This document shows, piece after piece, positions 57,403 to 64,000 of a stretch of 64,000 bases of DNA. The stretch covers positions 2,790,001 to 2,854,000 of the forward strand of contig JAJHTX010000004.1 of NCBI GenBank assembly GCA_032164295.1, written 5' to 3'. The notes beneath the pieces were generated by a model, which saw only the letters and a list, made by a program, of their open reading frames with translations, did not search any database and was not told where the DNA came from. Each line of letters opens with the position of its first letter. The first letter of the stretch is position 1. The DNA comes from Inonotus obliquus (lineage: Eukaryota > Basidiomycota > Agaricomycetes > Hymenochaetales > Hymenochaetaceae). The position numbers were made by a program, and so were the translations under genes.

Positions 57403-58971
57403 ATGGACAAAGATATTGATTTGTCAAGTAATCCTTGGAAAGATCCCGATGCTGAGGTCAAGGCCGAAACCAATCCTTTGGCAGTCACGAAACCACTTCC
57501 TTCTGATCTACTCATCATTGTATTTATTCATGGGTATGTTTGTTCTTTGTTGTTGTGGCCTTTGACTGAGATCGTTGGTCGGAAATAGATTTAAAGGGAC
57601 TGATACTACCTTTGCTGGCTTTCCCGAACGATTACGCCACATCATCGCTGAGACCGTCACCAATGTGACTGTAGAATCTATTACGTTTCCTGCTTACGAG
57701 GTATAGTAGTACCCTTCTTCGTTTAAAACATTTCCATCTTATTGAAGCGCTCTACGGATGCAAGACAAAAGGAGAGCTCGTAAGTCATTATGATATACGC
57801 TCTACCATCAAGACTTGGCTCATCACTTGCTAGGATGCCGCGGTGGAGCGATTTGCGGACTGGCTTACTACATTGACCGTTGAAAGAGAAGTCGCTGAAG
57901 GCAATGGTGGAGAGGCCGGACGAGCGAAGATTGTTCTTTGCGGTCACAGGTCAGCATCTAATTATTAACGCACATCTGGAGAACCGAATAAATCTTTGTT
58001 CACCAGTATGGGCGGATTAGTAGCTGCGGACACTTTAATCGGGATGGTCAACTCAAGGCCGGATAGAAAGGCTCCGTTATGGCCTAAGATTATCGCTTGT
58101 ATCGCCTTTGACACTCCGGTGAGACATTCCATCTAATCTGTTTACCCACTCACCAAATGGGCATCTGATCCCAGTACCTCGGCCTCCACCCCTTCGTGTT
58201 CAAGAACAGCGTATCAAAAGCATTCGGATACGCGAAAACAGCGCAACAAGTCGCTTCTTCACTCAACAGCCTATTCGGCAATTCCGCTGCTGGAGCTGCC
58301 TCGACAGCTTCACGATCAACAGCGGGAGCGATTGCAGCTGCCCCTACATCGCCATCCTCACCATCATCGTCATGGACGAGCTGGGCTGTACCAGCCGCAG
58401 TAGGCATAGGCGGGTTGTTACTTAGCGGAGCAGCTGCTGGCGCAGCGTACTATAAACGCGATGATATCGTCTCGGGTTATTCTTGGGCGACTGACCACAT
58501 GAAATATGTCGGCACGTTGTGGGATCAGCCAAAGTTGAAAGAACGAATGAATCAGCTTTTGGAGATTGAAAAGACACTAGGCGTGACGTTTAGAAAGTAC
58601 GTTCCTCGACAAACCTAACTCAGACCCTGTCTCTCATGCAAACTTGACTTGAAATAACTTTCAGTTTCTATACTCTCTTACCCTATCACGCCGGAAAACG
58701 CACCGAACCAAGCTCTTTCGTCATTCTCCCACCTACAAACTCTCCTCTTCGTTCACACTTCCTATTTTCTCAGAATAACTTCGCCGACAACGAGATTGAG
58801 GCGCATATGGGGATGTTCGAACCCAGTACGAACGATTCGTATTATGGACTCGGGTTGGAGACGGCTAAGATTATTAGAGAGGCTATTGCTTCGAGTCGAG
58901 GGGTCGTGGTGCAGGAGACTGGACCGACTGATGTTCATGGGTCTGCAGAGGGGCAGAGTAAAATGTCCTAG
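57403..58971 (+). CDS. Alpha/beta hydrolase (lipase-like)
   Basis: ATG 57403 opens MDKDIDLSSNPWKDPD. Early blocks are LPSDLLIIVFIHG joined to FKGTDTTFAGFPERLRHIIA (oxyanion-loop HGFKG) and VTVESITFPAYE. After more introns come AVERFADWLTTLTVEREVAE and AKIVLCGHSMGGLVAADTLI; the nucleophile elbow GHSMGG has its Ser codon split by an intron (57948-57949 and about 58008). IIACIAFDTPYLGLHPFVF follows. An Ala/Ser-rich insert holds a hydrophobic segment (WAVPAAVGIGGLLLSGAAAG) with a lysine/arginine flank, which could be a membrane span. The last exon reads NFYTLLPYHAG, SSFVILPPTNSPL and HMGMFEPSTNDSYYGLGLET, ending KMS at 58971. A serine hydrolase of fungal type is secure; the substrate is unknown. 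Catalytic Asp and His are not unambiguous. Convergent with NAA10, 174 bp apart. Confidence 0.82.
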
Positions 58972-59145
58972 ATTGGTTCTTGTACCCCAGATGTTGTAGG
59001 AGCCTGTAGTTCGACTTTGCTGTAATTTATCCTTTCATCCCGGATTTCTTTGCAATCGGGTATCGTTTCGTGGTACGCCTCAGATGCATCAATTCAAACG
59101 ACAGCCATAACTTCGAATCTATTGTCTATACAGCATAAAAACAAA

Positions 59146-60111
59146 TCAACCTTTCAAATTCAATCGCATCGCGAACGCATCTTCCCCATCTGCATCTATG
59201 TCACCGAATAAACAAAACATCAACATCAGCATACCTCTCAAAGTTCAAAGCTAAACATAGGAAACAAGGAATAGAAAAACTCACAATACCCCTTTTCAAT
59301 CCCTACTTCCTCAAACTTCAGCGTATCGCGATACAATCCAAGTGCAGCCCGATTGGACCTGCGCACGTGTAGAGAGACGTAAGCTGCTTTGTATATCGTT
59401 GCCATTGCTTCCTCTGAACGATAGGCGTCAGCAGTAACACAAGAAGAAGATATGTGTTGAGATGATGTTTGTTGGGTAGATGAATGTATAGACGGGACAT
59501 ACGTGATTGTATCATCAACTTCTTCGCGATACCCAAACGTCTATAACCTCTTAAAACCGAGATAGAAGTAACATGTCCATGTGGTTCTTCACCGAATTGA
59601 AGGTCGTCCTCCCTATATGATCGAAACCTTCGTCAGTACCACCCCACATCACAATTTCACCCCGTTCGAAATCAACTCTTCTTTTGTAGACAGCAGTTGA
59701 TAAAACAAAATAATGATACGCACATTTTAGCAAGAATATACCCAACTATTCTCCCTTTATGATCTTCCGCCACATACGAAAGACCTGGCCATGATAATGC
59801 ATGGTACAGAACTAACCACACCAACGCCCAACACCACGCAACGTCGGAAACACGCACGTAACACAAAACAGTCGCAGCATTCAAATCGTCATATAGATGA
59901 AACTCAATTAGCTCTCCACAGGGAATGCAATCTTAAGGAAAGAATACACACAGTATTTCATGGTATAATTCTCAGGCAAATTCTGCAAGTTGCATGCTTG
60001 CATGCCCAAGAAGTCCTCGACCTGCGCTATCCGAACGTGTTTACGGATAGTAAGTAGCTGATGAGTTTCATGAGTAGAGCTCCAGCTTACCGTTGCCACA
60101 CGAATATTCAT
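59146..60111 (-). CDS. NAA10: N-terminal acetyltransferase catalytic subunit Naa10
   Basis: Catalytic subunit of NatA, which acetylates nascent protein N-termini at the ribosome. Spliced exons from ATG 60111: MNIRVAT, then [20 protein letters not shown] with MKYC, a [20 protein letters not shown] segment and VGYILAKM. A later part gives [20 protein letters not shown] (acetyl-CoA-binding RRLGIA), [40 protein letters not shown] with IEKGYC, and a last exon [19 protein letters not shown] at 59146-59148. The order and the ENYxMKYxxYH, LHVRxSNxAALxLY and DGEDAxAMRxxL motifs are specific to Naa10. Seven or so exons; the middle borders were read less carefully. Confidence 0.93.
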
Positions 60112-60544
60112 CTTCGAGGAGGAAGGACAACGCAAGAGTGCAGGTGTGAGGTGAACTTACATTGTTACAAGTACAAGTCATTTACAAACAAAGGGGTTAC
60201 GTAACTTTTTTGACTACATATTTATTCAACCATCGTCGTAAAATCGTCTAAGAAAGAAAGTTGAGGAGCTTATAATTTCTCTCCATTCTCTTCAGCGACG
60301 AGTAAAAAAAGAAAAAGAAAAGTCATTTACATGAGTAATCTACAGAAGAGCAAAGCATAGACGAATAATTATGGTCCTTATTAGGTATCATACAACACAA
60401 CCTCTCCCCATACTCAGGTCTTTGTCATTTGCTGGACGGACGGATACAACAGTACGAATGCCTCGACCCCCTCAATTCAGCAATACTATTTTGTCCATCA
60501 TTAAGTTTATTCGAATCTTGGTCGATGCAAGAAGCAGTCGAGCA
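60112..60544. other. Intergenic 433 bp
   Basis: Promoter of NAA10 and 3' region of GRR1, both on the minus strand. An A-rich run occurs near 60304-60321. No gene is visible. Confidence 0.5.
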
Positions 60545-63500
60545 CTAAAACCATCTTCTATCTTGGACCGTTTGTTGAGTACGCCCATTCGTCAACCCGC
60601 TCCCATTTAGACCATTTAGACCTGCAACACGACCATTAGGACCAGCACCGTTCAAGCTCCCAGAACCTGCTCTATCGCGTACAGCCGAAGATGCTGCCAT
60701 AGAGGACGAACCGCTAATACCAACACTCCCATTCGCATTCCGGAAGAACAGAGCACTTGCATACTGCTCCGCAGCGTTCAACGTATTCTTTAAACTTCGT
60801 TTGACGCTTCTTCCGCGAGTATCTGCTAGAGCCAGCGGGTCTTCTTCTGCGATATCTGTCCCTCCGGACGCGCCTGAACTGCCATTTACGCTCGCCGATC
60901 CCGCTAGTGCCGAGTGCACGGATTCTTGTAACTCTCTTGTGGTCGGCGATGAAGACAGGTATGGTATTGGAGAGGATGGGTCATGATGATCTCGATAAGT
61001 TGGGATTGGACGAGCCGAGGAGATGCCACCCAAGTCGTGGGAGGAGGTTCCTCGATGAAATGAAGTAGCTGTATCGGTGATAACGCTCGAGGAACTTCCC
61101 CGTATCGCCCTTCTTTCTCCTTGTATGACCGTGTCTGATCCATTTAAACTCAGAAACTCGTTCCTCATACGTGAACTCTCTCCGTTCAGCGGTGGTATCC
61201 ATTCTGATTGCAGTTGCCGCGTCGTACTCGGGCCTGGTCCAACAGCATAACCTACATTGCTGCTGTTCCCCCTCCCATGACCAATCTCAGCATACACCAG
61301 GTCCGGGGTATACACATCTCCACGAGACGATGCAAGCGCAGCATCCGAGGACGACGCAAGGTTACCGACATTATAATTTCTGAAGAATCCCGCACCGTTT
61401 GACGCGGACGTCCTGTTTGTTCCCGAACTTCGTGCAGAGCGGTTAGATGCGCCATCACTCGCATTCGAGTTGTGCCTGTGGAACGCTGGCATTGAAAAGG
61501 CATTCTGTCTAGATGCGTACGGCGTAATTCGTGGAGAGGGTGTCGGCGCTTCCACAACGAGGTCTTGTCCGAAGACATGTGTTCTTGAGTTACTTGGTCC
61601 GGCGAGTCTATTTGCATAGGAGGGAAATGCAGTGGGGCTGGGCGTAGTAGCTATGGAGCTTGGGTTGTTATCTTCGACAATGATAGGCCCAGTAACCGAA
61701 CTTTGCGTTCGGTCTACTATGGTACGGGCCGGGCGTCCACGAACAGTCGTCATGGTTGAGGGAGTTAAGCTTATCCGCCCATAATCAACGCTCTCGAAAA
61801 CCTCTTCGGAGGTAATCCCTATTCCATTCGGCATAGCCACCCTCGGTTCTTGCACGTAATGTATTCGGGGTGTCTGTGCCGGGTCACTCAAACCAGCGGC
61901 AGCATGATAGTTTCTTTCTTGGTCGCTAGAGCTGGGGAACTCCTCATCTTCGTCGTAATAATCTGAGTCATTGTCTCCTGCGTTTACTTCCGCTTGGACA
62001 TTCGCCATGAGTTCAGCAAGATATAATCGTAAACTCTCTACCCCTTTTCCTGAATAAACGCAGAAAGCAGCTCTTTGGTTGGTATTGAATTCCTTAATAA
62101 TGCAATGCTTAAGTTCCAAGAAAGACTTATCAGCAAAGCAAAGACATACTCTTGGAGGTGCTCGGCAGAATTGTTGAAGCTCTGATCGTCTAAAGGCAGG
62201 TATACCAGTCAAACTGAGATGGGTGAGCTTGTTCAAGCGTTGCAGCAAGAAATGAATCGCCAGGACACTGATATGTTCGCAATATGATAAGTGGATCCTC
62301 TCGAGTGTCGCATGCCGATCAGCAAGAGAGTAAATGGCCTGATCCGTGAGGTTGGTTACGCGAACAAGTCCGATGCGACGCAACTTTGGTAGACTGGAAA
62401 GCTCGAAGACGGATAAGTCCGTAAGCAACGGGCAGCCTCAACAGGACCGTCAGTTCAAAAGCCACAGCTATACGAACCAATGGAACTTACAGGCAAGATC
62501 GATGTATCGCAATCGGGTGCAAGAACGTGCCAACTCCCGTATTGACCTGTCAGTGATCGAGGATGCATGTCCAAGGTGCAAGTAATGCAGATGCTTTCCA
62601 AGCTTGCAAATGCTCTCAACGCCCGCATCCGTTAACAGCGAGCATTTCGCGAGATACAGGTTCTTTATCTTTGGTGCGATGGCTATGATGCCCGCAATAG
62701 TCTCATCGGTGATCAGCGCGCAGGTCGTCAAGTCTAGCATCCGCAGGGATTCGCACATGTGGTTCAGCCGCAGTGGAGGAAGTATTTCGTTCGGGATAGG
62801 CGCAGAGTTCGGGAATGGCTGGACAGACAATTGGGTTTCGACCTGGGCCGATTGTGGAGCAGCGGGGAATGCAAGGTCGGTCAGTTCGGTGCACTGGGCC
62901 ACCCGGAACTCTCGAAGTTGAGCAAGATTGGTCCAGATCTCGCGTATGGCTTCGTCAGTAATCCCGGGGCATCCTTGCAAGTCGATCTCCAGTAGTAATG
63001 GGCATTGCCTCGCGAGAGCAATTATCGCCCTGTCAGTGATATTCTTGACGTTGTTGAGTTTGATACGGCGGAGAAGCGGGCAGTGCTTTGCAGCTGCAAG
63101 AATTCCTTCATCCGTGATGTTCCTACATCCACCAAGATTCAACCCCTGCAGTTTGGTGGCGGACCGCGCGAGAGCAATGATCGGCTTGTCCGTGCATGAT
63201 GTAATATTAGTTAAATCAACTGCAACCAAGTGGATGCATTGAGGTAAGACGCGCAAAAGGGCTTCGTCGGAGAGCTCGACACAATTGACGAGCGTCAGCC
63301 GTTCGAGCTTCGAGCACTTCGCGAGACGGACGAACAGGGGGTCAATGAGGTCTCTCGACAAGTAGATGAAGTTGAGCCTGCGGATGAAACGCCCATAATC
63401 GAACCTTCTATCCTCTGAATCGATGACCTGGAGCATTTGGACAAAGCGACTGAATTCGGAAAAGTTGGGCCGATGCCAGAGGAGTTCGACGGCACATTCG

Positions 63501-63775
63501 CACCAGGTTCGAGATACCAAGAGTGCATTGTACAGATCCCTTGATGAATGCACCTTTCTGAAGATGTGGATTAGGATCTCCGGTGGCAGATATGATGCGG
63601 GGGAGTGAGAAAGAGATTGGTGAGGACAGTTGCGTGGAGACGAAGTTGACCACTGAATTGGTTCAACAGTGTAAGGATCGTACTGGTAGGTGGAAAGAGA
63701 GAGTTCCTTGATGACTTCGTCTTCATCGTTATCCGAGAGAGATGTTGAAGAGTTGTTGGGAGAGTGGCTATACAT
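60545..63775 (-). CDS. GRR1: F-box/LRR protein Grr1 (SCF substrate receptor)
   Basis: Substrate adaptor of an SCF ubiquitin ligase, linked in yeast to nutrient and cell-cycle control. ATG 63775 (MYSHSPNNSSTSLSDNDEDE) is chosen; an in-frame Met at 63835 would add 20 residues. An F-box is seen at YLPPEILIHIFRKVHSSRDL with YNALLVSRTWCECAVELLWH. About a dozen leucine-rich repeats follow, for example LERLTLVNCVELSDEALLRV, LQGLNLGGCRNITDEGILAA, LLEIDLQGCPGITDEAIREI, LRMLDLTTCALITDETIAGI and LERIHLSYCEHISVLAIHFL, typical of cysteine-containing F-box LRRs. Two introns are supported: 62437-62490 (54 nt, joining DLAC and CPLLTD) and 62093-62149 (57 nt, joining RAPPR and EFNTNQ). The C-terminal half is a long Ser/Asn/Thr-rich disordered tail ending QDRRWF. 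After splicing about 1,039 residues. Confidence 0.95.
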
Positions 63776-64000
63776 GGTCGTGGATGGCAAGCAAGAAAGG
63801 GCGTGTGTCCGCTGTGAGTGGAAGTTGAATGGCAATCACAACGTGCCATCCATCCATCTACATTTGGTAATCCAAGCCAGCTGCCGAGTGGCGAGTAACT
63901 TTCTATAATTTTTTCTATTTTTTCGCTTCATCTTCCATCACAACTCTCTCACATTCTCCTGCTTATTGTCCAGAAGCTAGTAGGGCTCGTTGCAGTAACT
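63776..64000. other. GRR1 upstream region (window edge)
   Basis: 225 bp upstream of GRR1. The alternative start at 63835 lies here. No other gene can be supported at the window edge. Confidence 0.4.

Noticed and set aside
1..64000. tRNA, rRNA, transposon ORFs, CRISPR or a secondary-metabolite cluster
   Set aside because: I scanned the intergenic stretches for tRNA-like TPsiC/anticodon patterns and the ORFs for transposase, reverse transcriptase, PKS, NRPS and P450 signatures and found none. A covariance-model and repeat search would be decisive.

Overview
This window looks like compact, intron-rich nuclear DNA from a basidiomycete fungus, probably Agaricomycotina. The grounds are many GT-AG introns of about 50-60 nt, short intergenic gaps on both strands, and a fungal gene set (DASH subunit Spc19, PAPS reductase, KEX1 carboxypeptidase, YIH1, ATG29, COX7, COA3, GRR1). 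I do not name a genus. I support 27 protein-coding genes. I saw no tRNA, rRNA, transposase or CRISPR array.

Layout. 0.1-9.4 kb: KEX1 (+), SPC19 (+), an OSTalpha/TMEM184 membrane protein (-), and a gephyrin-type molybdenum cofactor synthase (-). 9.6-21.3 kb: a probable Utp8/NOL11-like ribosome biogenesis factor (-), two tandem paralogous proteins with an unusual Cys/His knuckle and a C-terminal hydrophobic segment (+), a 1.8 kb gene-free convergent spacer, an orphan Ser/Arg/Pro-rich protein (-), and a glycerophosphodiester phosphodiesterase (-). 21.8-37.3 kb: an arrestin-like protein (-), an acylglycerolphosphate acyltransferase (-), NOP14 (+), and the 8.5 kb ATR/Rad3 checkpoint kinase (+). 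37.4-50.3 kb: YAF9 (-), COX7 (+), COA3 (+), a catalytically complete RNase III (-), PAPS reductase (-), SPT3 (+), DDI1 (-), ATG29 (-), and YIH1/IMPACT (+). 50.9-63.8 kb: a fungal multipass membrane protein (-), a SLIP-GC-like large nuclear GTPase (-), an alpha/beta hydrolase (+), NAA10 (-), and GRR1 (-).

Most neighbours are unrelated housekeeping genes rather than a pathway cluster. The clearest functional pairing is COX7 next to COA3, since both serve cytochrome c oxidase. Five divergent pairs share intergenic regions of only 135-197 bp, which suggests bidirectional promoters.

The best candidates for something undescribed are the tandem CX2CX6HX4C tail-anchored-looking pair (12.6-15.3 kb), the cluster of SUMO-consensus motifs at the start of the SLIP-GC-like GTPase, and a 93-nt stop-free intron that would insert a hydrophobic segment into an orphan protein. 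Exon borders were inferred by eye from frame, GT-AG signals and family similarity recalled from memory. No search was run.
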